Notes under the pieces: generated by a model
Told to the model about the DNA's origin: nothing
The model's input: only the letters and a program-made list of their open reading frames with translations
The model's database searches: none
In this document: positions 55,959 through 64,000 of the stretch, in pieces
Layout: each line of letters begins with the position of its first letter
Numbering within the stretch: position 1 is the stretch's first letter
Assembly: GCF_014297575.1 (NCBI RefSeq)
Contig: NZ_CP060412.1
Span: forward strand, 3,534,001-3,598,000
From: Dyella telluris
Lineage (GTDB): Bacteria > Pseudomonadota > Gammaproteobacteria > Xanthomonadales > Rhodanobacteraceae
Length of the DNA stretch: 64,000 nucleotides
Reading direction: 5' to 3'
Program-made: the position numbers and the translations under genes

Positions 55959-55975
55959 CCAAGACAACTGCGCGA

Positions 55976-57853
55976 TTACTTCCCGCGCCGCGGCCCCTTG
56001 TGCCCGCCACTCTGGCCATGCGGCTTCGGCTTGCCGCCATGCTTCTTGAAGCCACCACCGCCACCGGGGCGATAACCGCCACCCGGGCGGCGCGGCGGTG
56101 CTTCGCTGGCGCCACTGTCGTCGCCGTCCCATTCCTTGATGCGCAGCTGCTGCTGGCTCACCCACACCTTCTGCAGGTGCTGGAACACTTCCGGCGGCAT
56201 GCCGGCGGGCAGGTCGATCAGGCTGTATTCGCCGCGAATGCTCAGACGGCCGATATGCTGGCTTTCCAGGCCGGCTTCATTGGCGATGGCGCCGATGATG
56301 TTGCCGGGCTTCACGCCGTGTTCGTGACCCACTTCGATACGGAAGGTGGTCTTGCCTTCTTCCGTGTGGTGCGGGCGCACGGGACGGGGCGTGAAATCGC
56401 GCTGGCCGCCGTCGCGATCGCGCGAACGGTGCTCGCGCTCGCCGCGATCACCACGATCGTTGCGGTCGCCGCGATGGTCGCTGTGCTCGCGCGGGGTGAA
56501 TTCGCGCTTGGGCGGCGGCGTCAGCAGCAGCGGCTGGTCGCCCTGCGCGATGCGTGCGAGTGCCGCGGCAATCTCGATGGCCGGGATGTTGTGTTCCTGC
56601 TCGTACTGTTCGATCAGCTGCTGGAACAGGTCCAGCTCGCCGACGGCCAGCGTGTCGCTGATGCGCTGCTTGAACTTGCTGATGCGTACGTCGTTGACCG
56701 CCTCGACCGTGGGCAGCTTCATCTCTTCGATGGGCTGGCGGGTGGCGCGTTCGATGGCGCGCAGCATGCCCTTTTCACGCGGCGTGACGAACAGGATCGC
56801 ATCGCCGCTGCGGCCGGCACGGCCGGTGCGGCCAATGCGATGCACGTAGCTTTCCGTGTCGTACGGGATGTCATAGTTCATGACGTGGCTGATGCGTTCC
56901 ACGTCCAGGCCGCGCGCGGCCACGTCGGTGGCCACGAGGATATCGAGCTTGCCGTCCTTCAGCTGCTGGATCACGCGCTCGCGCTGCGCCTGTGCGATGT
57001 CGCCATTGATGGCGGCCGCGGCGAGGCCCCGTGCCTGCAGCTTCTCGGCAAGTTCTTCGGTCGCCGACTTGGTGCGCGCGAAGATGATCATCGCGTCGAA
57101 CGGCTCGGCTTCCAGGATGCGCGTCATCGCATCCAGCTTGTGCATGCCGCTGACGAACCAGTAGCGCTGGCGGATATTGATGTTGGTGGTGGTAGCCGCC
57201 TTGATGGTGACTTCCACCGGATCCTTCAGGTGCTGCTGGGCAATCTTGCGGATCGGCGGCGGCATGGTGGCGGAGAACAGCGCCACCTGGCGGCTCGGCG
57301 GCGTGGCCTGCAGCACCTTTTCCACGTCGTCGATGAAACCCATGCGCAGCATTTCGTCGGCTTCGTCGAGCACCAGGAACTTCAGTTCGGACAGATCCAG
57401 CGTGCCGCGTTCCAGATGGTCGATCACGCGGCCGGGCGTGCCGACCACGATCTGCACGCCGCGCTTGAGCGAGTGCAGCTGCGGGCCGTAGCTCTGGCCG
57501 CCGTAGATCGGCAGCACCTGCAGGCCTGGCATGTGGGTGGCATAGCGCTGGAATGCCTCGGCCACCTGGATGGCCAGCTCACGCGTGGGCGCCAGCACCA
57601 GCGCCTGCGGCTTGCCGGGCTTCAGGTCGATACGCGAGAGGATCGGCAGTGCGAATGCGGCAGTCTTGCCGGTGCCGGTCTGCGCCTGGCCAAGCACGTC
57701 GCGGCCTTCCAGCAGCGGCGGAATGGTGGCCGCCTGGATGGGCGAGGGCGACTCGTAGCCGACGTCGGTGAGCGCGCGCAGCAGCTCCGGATGGAGGCCA
57801 AGCGCAGCGAAGCCGACGGCTGCCGGCTGGGAATCGGAAGACGGGGAGGACAT
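55976..57853 (-). CDS. deaD: DEAD-box RNA helicase with C-terminal RNA-binding domain (DeaD/CsdA type)
   Basis: 625 residues from the ATG at 57853 (GAGG upstream). Q motif GYESPSPIQ, Walker [16 protein letters not shown], and [11 protein letters not shown] are all present within residues 20-370. A linker rich in Arg/Asp/His follows, then a DbpA-like RNA-binding domain (about 505-580) and a Gly/Lys/Arg tail. This is the DeaD/CsdA layout: ribosome assembly and mRNA unwinding, important in the cold. Confidence 0.93.
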   Translation of the reverse strand: MSSPSSDSQPAAVGFAALGLHPELLRALTDVGYESPSPIQAATIPPLLEGRDVLGQAQTGTGKTAAFALPILSRIDLKPGKPQALVLAPTRELAIQVAEAFQRYATHMPGLQVLPIYGGQSYGPQLHSLKRGVQIVVGTPGRVIDHLERGTLDLSELKFLVLDEADEMLRMGFIDDVEKVLQATPPSRQVALFSATMPPPIRKIAQQHLKDPVEVTIKAATTTNINIRQRYWFVSGMHKLDAMTRILEAEPFDAMIIFARTKSATEELAEKLQARGLAAAAINGDIAQAQRERVIQQLKDGKLDILVATDVAARGLDVERISHVMNYDIPYDTESYVHRIGRTGRAGRSGDAILFVTPREKGMLRAIERATRQPIEEMKLPTVEAVNDVRISKFKQRISDTLAVGELDLFQQLIEQYEQEHNIPAIEIAAALARIAQGDQPLLLTPPPKREFTPREHSDHRGDRNDRGDRGEREHRSRDRDGGQRDFTPRPVRPHHTEEGKTTFRIEVGHEHGVKPGNIIGAIANEAGLESQHIGRLSIRGEYSLIDLPAGMPPEVFQHLQKVWVSQQQLRIKEWDGDDSGASEAPPRRPGGGYRPGGGGGFKKHGGKPKPHGQSGGHKGPRRGK

Positions 57854-57964
57854 GGGGGAACCTCGACATGGCATGCACGGCGGCATGCGGGAGAATGACG
57901 CTATTGTAACAGGCCGGCCCGTCCCCCACCGGGATTTTTTCGGCCCAATCAACGAGGAACATTC

Positions 57965-58714
57965 ATGTCTGGACGTCTTGATGGTCGCGTGGCGCTGGTC
58001 ACCGGCGCTTCTTCGGGTATCGGCGAGGCCACCGCGCTGGGCCTGGCACAGGAAGGCGCCAAGGTGGCCATTGCGGCCAGGCGCCGCGACCGGCTGGAGG
58101 GATTGGCGGCGAAGCTGACGGCGCTGGGCGCCGAGCCGCTGGTGCTGGTGGCCGATCTGGCCGACGAGGCGGAGGCTGCACGGGTCGTGGCTGACGCGGA
58201 AGCCCATTACGGCCGGCTGGATATCCTCGTGAACAACGCCGGCGTCATGTACCTGGAGCCAGTGGAAGAAGCCGATCTGGGGCGCTGGCGGCACATGCTG
58301 GAACTCAACGTGCTCAGCCTGATTGCGTCCACGCAGGCCGCGCTGCCCGGCATGCGCGTGCGCCGCGACGGCCACATCGTGAATATCTCGTCGACGGCCG
58401 GTCGCGTTGCCAACCCTAATGCCGCCGCCTATTCGGCGACCAAGTTCGGCGTGGTGGCGTTTTCCGAGGCGCTGCGGCGCGAGGTTTACCAGCACAACAT
58501 CCGCGTCACCGTGATCGAGCCGGGCGTGGTGGAAACGGAGTTGCGCGACCACATCGGGCACGCCACCACCAAGGACAACCTCAACGCATGGGCGAACAGC
58601 ATGCGTCAGCTGCAGTCGGTGGATGTGGCCGATGCCATCGTGTTCTGCGTGTCGCGTCCCTCGCACGTCAATATCAACGAAGTGCTGATGCGGCCTACCG
58701 ATCAGGAGCGCTGA
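57965..58714 (+). CDS. SDR family NADP-dependent oxidoreductase
   Basis: 249 residues. Cofactor motif TGASSGIG (13-20), NNAG (90-93), and catalytic S142, Y156, K160 (YSATK). ARRRDR after the second strand favours NADP. Similar to YdfG/clavulanate-dehydrogenase-like SDRs that reduce 3-hydroxy or aldehyde substrates. Followed by fghA after 49 bp, possibly co-transcribed. Confidence 0.9.
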   Translation: MSGRLDGRVALVTGASSGIGEATALGLAQEGAKVAIAARRRDRLEGLAAKLTALGAEPLVLVADLADEAEAARVVADAEAHYGRLDILVNNAGVMYLEPVEEADLGRWRHMLELNVLSLIASTQAALPGMRVRRDGHIVNISSTAGRVANPNAAAYSATKFGVVAFSEALRREVYQHNIRVTVIEPGVVETELRDHIGHATTKDNLNAWANSMRQLQSVDVADAIVFCVSRPSHVNINEVLMRPTDQER

Positions 58715-58763
58715 AGCGACGCAGTATCATCGTCGGCAGTTCAGTACTTCAGAGGGAATGCGC

Positions 58764-59612
58764 ATGGCAGGGATCGAAACGATCTCCGAGCAACGCTGCC
58801 ACGGCGGCGTGCAAGGGTTTTACCGGCACCATTCGGACAGCTGCGGCGGGTCGATGCGCTTCGCGCTGTTCCAGCCGCCGCAGGCCGCGCATGCGGCCTG
58901 CCCGGTGCTGTATTTCCTTGCAGGCCTCACCTGCACGGAAGAAACGGCCACCATCAAGGCCGGTGCGCAGCGGCTCGCCGCGGAGCTCGGCCTGGTGCTG
59001 GTGATGCCCGATACCAGTCCGCGCCAGACCGGTTTCGACGGCGCCACCGGTGACTGGGAATTCGGTGAGGGCGCGGGTTTTTATCTGGATGCCACGCAAT
59101 CGCCGTGGTCGTCTCGCTTCCGCATGCGCAGCTACGTGGTGGATGAACTGCCGGCGCTGCTGGCACAGCATTTTCCCGTCGACATTGCGCGCAGTGGCAT
59201 CACCGGGCACTCGATGGGTGGTCACGGTGCGTTGACCATCGCCTTGCGCCACCCGGACAAATACCGCTCGGTGTCGGCGTTTGCGCCCATCGTGGCGCCG
59301 ACGCAGGTGCCGTGGGGACAGAAGGCATTCCCGCGCTACCTGGGTGAGGACACCGCGGCGTGGGCCGCGTACGACGCCTGCGAACTGGTGCGCAAGCACC
59401 GTTTCGACGGCACCATCCTGATCGATCAGGGCGAGGCGGATGGCTTCCTCTCCACGCAGCTGAAACCCGAGCTGTTCGACCAGGCCTGCGCGGAAGGCGG
59501 ACAGGCCTTGCTGCTGCGTCGTCATCCGGGTTACGACCACAGTTACTACTTCATCACCAGCTTCATCGACGACCACCTGCGCCACCACGCCGAGGCACTG
59601 GGCCGTCCGTGA
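58764..59612 (+). CDS. fghA: S-formylglutathione hydrolase
   Basis: 282 residues from the ATG at 58764 (GAGGG 8 bp upstream; the ATG at 58758 is too close). Esterase-D family with catalytic S150 (GHSMGG), D226 and H259, and the LAGLTCTEE motif near residue 52. It completes glutathione-dependent formaldehyde oxidation. The usual partner, a class III alcohol dehydrogenase, is not in this window. Confidence 0.95.
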   Translation: MAGIETISEQRCHGGVQGFYRHHSDSCGGSMRFALFQPPQAAHAACPVLYFLAGLTCTEETATIKAGAQRLAAELGLVLVMPDTSPRQTGFDGATGDWEFGEGAGFYLDATQSPWSSRFRMRSYVVDELPALLAQHFPVDIARSGITGHSMGGHGALTIALRHPDKYRSVSAFAPIVAPTQVPWGQKAFPRYLGEDTAAWAAYDACELVRKHRFDGTILIDQGEADGFLSTQLKPELFDQACAEGGQALLLRRHPGYDHSYYFITSFIDDHLRHHAEALGRP

Positions 59613-60160
59613 ACGTGCTGCATCCCATCACGACGCCTCGTGCCGTGCTCCGCCTGGCGGAGATGGCCGATGCGTCGCGCCTGCTGCGCTATCGCGAACA
59701 GAACCGCGAGCACCTGGCGCCGTGGGAACCGTGGCGGGATGACACGTACTACACGCTGGATCATTGCGTGCAGACGCTGGCCGATTCACGCGAGGCGGTG
59801 CGACTGGATCGTGCGTATCCGTTCCTGGCGCTGGACCTGTCTGCGCGGGAAATCCTCGCCACCTTCAGTTTTTCCAATGTGGTGCGCGGGGCCTTCCAGG
59901 CCTGCCATCTTGGTTACAGCATTGCGCTGCGCCGGCAGGGGCAGGGCTTGATGCAGGAAGTGCTGGAAGCGGCCATGCCGTGGGCGTTTCATGAGCTGGA
60001 CATGCACCGCGTGATGGCCAACTACATGCCGCGTAATGAGCGCAGCGGGCGACTGCTGGCGCGCCTTGGTTTCGAGCGCGAGGGTTATGCGAAGCGTTAC
60101 CTGCAGATTGCCGGCGTGTGGGAAGACCACGTGCTCACTTCACGCATCCGCGAGCCGTAA
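59609..60160 (+). CDS. rimJ: RimJ/RimL-type GNAT acetyltransferase
   Basis: 183 residues, GTG start overlapping the fghA stop. Opens with PRAVLRLAEMADA, then LAPWEPWRDDTYY, GYSIALRRQGQGLMQEVLEA (acetyl-CoA site) and HRVMANYMPRNERSGRLLARLGFEREGYAK, split over the central and final strands. It fits RimJ, which acetylates the N-terminus of ribosomal protein S5, though other RimJ-like proteins exist. Confidence 0.85.
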   Translation: MNVLHPITTPRAVLRLAEMADASRLLRYREQNREHLAPWEPWRDDTYYTLDHCVQTLADSREAVRLDRAYPFLALDLSAREILATFSFSNVVRGAFQACHLGYSIALRRQGQGLMQEVLEAAMPWAFHELDMHRVMANYMPRNERSGRLLARLGFEREGYAKRYLQIAGVWEDHVLTSRIREP

Positions 60161-60183
60161 AAAAAGCCCCACCGGAGTGGGGC
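60159..60183 (-). terminator. Rho-independent terminator of the pilin-like gene
   Basis: GCCCCAC / GTGGGGC stem followed by TTTTTTT on the minus strand, between rimJ and the pilin-like gene. Confidence 0.85.
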
Positions 60184-60210
60184 GTCTGGGTGCTGCGAGT
60201 GTGCTGCGGC

Positions 60211-60735
60211 TCAGTTTTTTGCGGTGGTGCCCGCAGGGGCCGGCGCAGGTGTTTGCGAGTTCACCGGGGCGGGTATGACAGGCGGTGGCGCCATGGCAGG
60301 CCGCGTGCAATGTTCCGGCATCCATTGCCCACTGCCGGAAATGATGTCGCAACTCCAGCTCAGCGTGGGGCTGCCGCCGCTGGCGGAACCATCGATGGGC
60401 GTCAGCAGGAAGACCGGATCGGTTGTGGCGCCGGTGTCCTTGGTGGCGATGGTGATGCGGCCGCTTTCGGAGATGTCGATCTTCGAGGTATAGGCGTTCA
60501 GCGCCGCCGTGGCGTTGAAGTTGAGGTCGCCAGGCTGCAGCCGGTTCAGGCCGCCGCGTACCGTGGCCGCTTCCATCACCACCAGCTTCGCCGCTTCACC
60601 CGCGCGCAGGGCCTCGTCGAGGTGTCCGGAAATGCGGTGATTGCGCCAGCCTGGAATGGCGATGGTGGCGATAACCGCAACAACGGCGAGCAGTGCCAGG
60701 CTGATCATCAGGGGACGGGACCGTTCGCTGCGCAT
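60211..60735 (-). CDS. Pilin-like protein lacking a prepilin peptidase site
   Basis: 174 residues from the ATG at 60735 (GGAGA upstream). A hydrophobic helix ending VIATIAIPGWRNHRISGHLD followed by EALRAGEAAKLVV matches the major-pilin pattern (AAIAIPAYQDY...A..AK..V), and two cysteines in WSCDII and EHCTRP fit the pilin disulfide loop. But the residues where G/F and Glu5 should be are replaced (RSRPLMISL), so PilD cleavage is not expected. A Pro/Ala-rich tail follows. It is far from other pilus genes. It might be an anchored pilin-fold protein with another role. Confidence 0.75.
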   Translation of the reverse strand: MRSERSRPLMISLALLAVVAVIATIAIPGWRNHRISGHLDEALRAGEAAKLVVMEAATVRGGLNRLQPGDLNFNATAALNAYTSKIDISESGRITIATKDTGATTDPVFLLTPIDGSASGGSPTLSWSCDIISGSGQWMPEHCTRPAMAPPPVIPAPVNSQTPAPAPAGTTAKN

Positions 60736-60985
60736 GTTGTTTCTCCGTGGCTGCAGTGGCGCACCGGCCAACCTCGTCCTGCATGGGCGAGTGGTTTGTC
60801 CGGGCCAGGCGAGGCGACCCCGCTGGCCGACCCTCCCGGACACATTCGCACAGTTGCCCCGACGCAGGATTAACGCAGGGCAGCATGGCGTGCCAGGTGG
60901 TTAACCGGAGCCGTACAAGGCATTTCCGGGGAAACACGGTCATGCGATGGCGCCGTGAACGGCGCCATCGTGCTACGTCGTTCGA

Positions 60986-62323
60986 TCAGGCCTTCGCGGC
61001 GGGGCGACGGCGACGCTGACGCTTGCGGTTGCCTTCGGCGGGGCGATCGCCGCCACCGTGGCCGTGACCACCCGTGTGGCCATGCGGGCGATGCGAGCCC
61101 TGCGGGCGGCTCTGGCCCTGCGGACGACCCGGACGCGGCTGGCGCTGACCCTGAGCCGGCTTGGGTGCATTGGCATCGGTACGCAGCGGGTGCGAGGGCT
61201 CGAAGCCCGGCACGTCGCTGACCGCGATGTCCGTCTTGAGCAGCTTGCGGATGTCGCGCAGCAGGCCTGATTCCTCATGGCTCACCAGCGACACGGCCAT
61301 GCCGTCGGCGCCGGCGCGGCCGGTACGGCCAATGCGGTGCACATAGTCTTCGGCCACCATCGGCAGGTCGAAGTTGATGACGATGGGCAACTGGTCGATA
61401 TCGATGCCGCGCGCGGCGATGTCGGTCGCCACCAGCACGGTGACGCGGCCGCTCTTGAAATCGCTCAGTGCACGCGTGCGCGCGTTCTGGCTCTTGTTGC
61501 CATGGATGGCGGCGGCACGTATGCCGGCGACACCCAGGTACGTGACCAACTTGTCGGCGCCGTGCTTGGTGCGGCTGAACACCAGCGTCTGGCGGCGGCT
61601 GTCCTGCGACAGCACGTGCAGCAGCAGGTCGCGCTTCTTGGCCGCATCCACCGGATGCACATGATGCGTGACGGTAGTGGCGACCGAGTTGGGCGGCGTC
61701 ACCGACACTTCGCGCGGCTCATGCATGAACTGCATGGCGAGCGCCTTGATCGGCGGTGCGAAGGTGGCGGAGAACAGGAGGGTCTGGCGACGCTTCGGCA
61801 GCGCGGCAAGGATGCGCTTGAGCGCCGGCAGGAAGCCCATGTCGAGCATGCGGTCGGCTTCGTCCAGCACCAGCACTTCGATGCCGGACAGGTCCAGCGA
61901 ACGCTGCTGCATGTGATCGATCAGGCGGCCCGGCGTGGCAATGACGACGTCCACGCCGCGACGCAGCGCCTGCATCTGCGGGCCCATGCTGACGCCACCG
62001 AAGATGGTCGTGCTGGTGATGCGCAGGTGCTTGCCGTAGCCACGCAGGTTGTCATGCACCTGCGCGGCAAGTTCACGGGTCGGCGTCAGCACGAGCGCGC
62101 GCGGACGGCGCGTGCCGGCCGGGGCACCGTGTGACAGGTGATGCAGCAGCGGCAGCGAGAAGGCGGCGGTCTTGCCGGTACCGGTCTGGGCGGCGGCGAG
62201 CAGGTCGCCACCTTCCAGCACTACCGGAATGGCAGCAGCCTGAATGGGGGTAGGTTCGGCGTAGCCCTGTTCGGCGAGCGCACGCAACAACGCAGGCCCA
62301 AGGCCCAACGATTCAAACGACAT
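60986..62323 (-). CDS. rhlE: DEAD-box RNA helicase RhlE
   Basis: 445 residues from the ATG at 62323 (GGAGC upstream). Opens [20 protein letters not shown], then [20 protein letters not shown] and [10 protein letters not shown]. The C-terminal tail is rich in Arg, Gly, Gln, Pro and His, as in RhlE. Involved in ribosome assembly and RNA degradation. A 10-bp GC hairpin (60946-60969) lies beyond its stop. Confidence 0.92.
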   Translation of the reverse strand: MSFESLGLGPALLRALAEQGYAEPTPIQAAAIPVVLEGGDLLAAAQTGTGKTAAFSLPLLHHLSHGAPAGTRRPRALVLTPTRELAAQVHDNLRGYGKHLRITSTTIFGGVSMGPQMQALRRGVDVVIATPGRLIDHMQQRSLDLSGIEVLVLDEADRMLDMGFLPALKRILAALPKRRQTLLFSATFAPPIKALAMQFMHEPREVSVTPPNSVATTVTHHVHPVDAAKKRDLLLHVLSQDSRRQTLVFSRTKHGADKLVTYLGVAGIRAAAIHGNKSQNARTRALSDFKSGRVTVLVATDIAARGIDIDQLPIVINFDLPMVAEDYVHRIGRTGRAGADGMAVSLVSHEESGLLRDIRKLLKTDIAVSDVPGFEPSHPLRTDANAPKPAQGQRQPRPGRPQGQSRPQGSHRPHGHTGGHGHGGGDRPAEGNRKRQRRRRPAAKA

Positions 62324-62457
62324 GGGAAGCTCCAGGCGCAACCCGGAGCGTTCAAGAACCGTGTTGCATTATTCAAGGGGAGGGGGACGACGCAAGGTCG
62401 TGCCCCATGAGTATAGCGTAAACGCCGTCAACCTGCCTGGCGCGCCCAAGGATCGGT

Positions 62458-63123
62458 TCAGCCCGGCCCGCGCTCGGCCACGATCAGATAGCTGTCAAAC
62501 GGGGTTTTTCCGTGCAGGGGACGGATATTGACCGTCAGGCCGGCCCCTTCCAGCTGCGCCCGCAGCTCCCTCGCGCTGGGGTAGTACTGGGCGCCCACCC
62601 GCATCCAGCCACTGGCGCCCAGGAAGAACTCCGATACGCGCGTGAACGCATAGCGCCAGCTGCGTTCACGCAGCACATTGCGGATCACCAGGCGGCCGCC
62701 CGGGGCAAGGTGGGACACGGCGTTGTCCAGCAGCGCGTGCTGGCCATCGCGTGGCAGGTAGTGCAGCACGTCGAGCAGGGCCACGTGGCCCTGTATCGGC
62801 TGATGTGCCGCGCCTTCGTCGTGTTGCAATTGCAGCGCGCCGTCCAGTCCGGACAGGTGGAGTGCGCGGCGGCCGGCGTCGATCTTGCGCACATCGGTGT
62901 CCACCCCGAGGTAGCGCGTTACGGCGCCCCGCGCATGGAGGTAGCGGCCGAGCAGGCCCAGGCCGCAACCGATGTCGAGCAGCGGCATGGGACGGTGTTC
63001 CACCAGCGCAGCCGTCGCCGCATACGCCGGATCCGTGGCCAGCTTGCCTTTGATGTAGCGGCGCTGGAGCCAGTGATCGTAGGAGTCGGCAATGCGGTAG
63101 AGGGCGGTGTCCATGGTCGGCAT
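62458..63123 (-). CDS. Class I SAM-dependent methyltransferase
   Basis: 221 residues from the ATG at 63123 (ATG at 63114 possible). Motif I LLDIGCGLGLLGRYL (about 49-63), acidic residue in GVDTDVRKID, and LLDVLHYLP (motif II/III). The pattern resembles small-molecule or lipid methyltransferases; the substrate is unknown. Divergent from an MFS transporter gene. Confidence 0.85.
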   Translation of the reverse strand: MPTMDTALYRIADSYDHWLQRRYIKGKLATDPAYAATAALVEHRPMPLLDIGCGLGLLGRYLHARGAVTRYLGVDTDVRKIDAGRRALHLSGLDGALQLQHDEGAAHQPIQGHVALLDVLHYLPRDGQHALLDNAVSHLAPGGRLVIRNVLRERSWRYAFTRVSEFFLGASGWMRVGAQYYPSARELRAQLEGAGLTVNIRPLHGKTPFDSYLIVAERGPG

Positions 63124-63253
63124 GTCAGCCCACTTTATGCCTGTACGGCGTGAAGGCAAGCCGATGGTCGGCCTTGCGCTGTGGCGACGGTGATGGTTCG
63201 CTTGGCGCCCTGTGCACCGCCCGCGCGGTCGCGACCTTTACCGTGGAGTACTC

Positions 63254-64000
63254 ATGTCGCCGTTCGCGCCCCTCCGGGAACTCACCACCACCCAGCGCCA
63301 CACTGTTCTGGCGAGCTTCCTGGGCTGGACGCTGGATGCCTTTGATTATTTCCTGCTGACCTTCGTGATCGTCGCCGTGGCGAAGGAATTCCATTCTGAC
63401 ACCGGTCACGTGATCACCGGCCTGTTCCTCACGCTGGCCGCGCGTCCGTTGGGCGCACTGTTGTTTGGACGGCTGGCCGACCGTTACGGGCGACGCCCCA
63501 TCCTCATGCTCGACGTGATCCTGTTTTCGGTGTTCGAGCTCGCAACGGCGTTCTCCACCTCGCTCACCATGTTGCTGGTGCTGCGCTTCCTGTTCGGCAT
63601 CGCCATGGGCGGCGAGTGGGGCATCGGCGCGTCGCTGGCGATGGAGTCCATTCCGGCCAAGGCGCGCGGCGTCGTGTCGGGCCTGCTGCAGAGCGGTTAT
63701 CCGGTGGGCTTCTTCCTGGGTGCACTGGTGAACTGGCTGCTGGTGGACCACATCGGCTGGCGCGGCCTGTTCGTGGTGGGCGCCTTGCCGGCGCTGCTGG
63801 TGCTGTACATCCGCCGCACCGTGCCTGAGTCCGAGGTATGGCAGCAGGAGCGTGCCTCGCCGCAGAAGAAAGGCCTTTTCGAAGCCATGCGGGGCCACTG
63901 GAAACTGGCCATCTACCTGATGGTGCTGATGATGGCGTTCAACATGTTCAGCCACGGCTCGCAGGACCTGTACCACACCTTCGAAGAGGAAAGCCTGCAC
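63254..64000 (+). CDS. MFS transporter, sialate/lactate:H+ symporter-like, 3' truncated
   Basis: The frame is open from the ATG at 63254 (GTGGAG upstream) to the last base, 249 codons, without a stop; the gene runs out of the window. The N-terminal half shows FLGWTLDAFDYFLL in helix 1, the loop motif LFGRLADRYGRRP between helices 2 and 3, MGGEWGIGASLAMESIP in helix 4, and SHGSQDLYHTF near the end, typical of the sialate:H+ symporter/metabolite:H+ symporter subfamily. Substrate probably a monocarboxylate, not certain. Confidence 0.9.
   Translation, partial: MSPFAPLRELTTTQRHTVLASFLGWTLDAFDYFLLTFVIVAVAKEFHSDTGHVITGLFLTLAARPLGALLFGRLADRYGRRPILMLDVILFSVFELATAFSTSLTMLLVLRFLFGIAMGGEWGIGASLAMESIPAKARGVVSGLLQSGYPVGFFLGALVNWLLVDHIGWRGLFVVGALPALLVLYIRRTVPESEVWQQERASPQKKGLFEAMRGHWKLAIYLMVLMMAFNMFSHGSQDLYHTFEEESLH

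Larger units (their letters stand above)
54614..55975. other. 1.36-kb gene-free, repeat-rich stretch
   Basis: Contains degenerate GTCATTCC/GGAATCC-type repeats (54737-54842), an inverted pair of about 85-bp elements (54911-54996 and 55621-55703), a BIME (55282-55365), a 13-bp-stem hairpin (55531-55565) and a terminator (55926-55958). Open frames here have no ribosome sites and are read-outs of these repeats. I find no gene. Confidence 0.8.

Noticed and set aside
57854..58666. Upstream extension of the deaD frame antisense to the SDR gene
   Set aside because: The DEAD-box protein starts at 57853 with a good ribosome site; the extension overlaps a real gene.

Overview
High-GC DNA with dense, tightly packed genes on both strands. 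The gene content is typical of a gammaproteobacterium of the order Lysobacterales (Xanthomonadales). Supporting features are the pilX-pilY1-pilE minor pilin cluster, the leuS-lptE-holA-nadD and rsfS-rlmH-maf blocks, many TTG/GTG starts, and abundant REP elements with arms reading TGTAGGAGCGC. The family Rhodanobacteraceae (Dyella, Luteibacter or Rhodanobacter type) is my best guess. This placement is inferred from pattern, not from a search.

Layout. 1-7641: end of a type IV pilus minor pilin operon (pilX tail, a very large pilY1, pilE, a FimT/GspH-like pseudopilin). 7688-10860: iron uptake pair (PiuC/YbiX hydroxylase and Fiu-type TonB receptor) with a Fur-like box. 11154-15080: a ketopantoate-reductase-family gene and an M13 metallopeptidase lipoprotein converge on a 135-bp tandem REP array. 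15213-17263: LysR regulator divergent from a cidA/lrgB pair. 17391-20729: secreted AcpA-type phosphatase and a Tat-exported multicopper oxidase. 20751-25530: orphan HigA-like regulator, a small unknown protein, DUF502 and DUF4442 proteins, S9 peptidase. 25614-30222: CnoX-type chaperedoxin and a pqiAA'BC lipid-transport operon. 30448-35437: leuS-lptE-holA-nadD. 35438-42416: a lineage-specific stretch holding a duplicated nadD 3' end, dipZ-msrB, two beta-barrel proteins, a sigma/NrsF pair and an MKS-repeat protein. 42640-46393: rsfS, rlmH, GNAT, CoA-transferase, maf. 46551-51056: CPBP protease, TerC-CBS protein, MAPEG, YpfJ and YkgJ proteins. 51057-54613: ECF sigma/anti-sigma, Tat metallophosphoesterase, cupredoxin, LigB-type dioxygenase. 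54614-55975: gene-free repeat-rich stretch. 55976-64000: two DEAD-box helicases, SDR, S-formylglutathione hydrolase, RimJ-like acetyltransferase, a pilin-like protein without a processing site, a methyltransferase and a truncated MFS transporter.

Themes. Envelope biology dominates: pili, lipid transport (Pqi), LPS assembly (LptE), exported redox enzymes (DipZ/MsrB, multicopper oxidase, cupredoxin) and two membrane-associated sigma/anti-sigma switches. REP/BIME elements sit in 3' intergenic spaces. One lies at a tandem duplication of the nadD 3' end, exactly where the usual nadD-rsfS linkage is broken. No tRNA, rRNA, CRISPR array, transposase or integrase was recognised. No complete new defence or biosynthetic system is evident; the most unusual items are the nadD tail duplication, the 135-bp array, the unprocessable pilin-like protein and a few unexplained regulatory structures.
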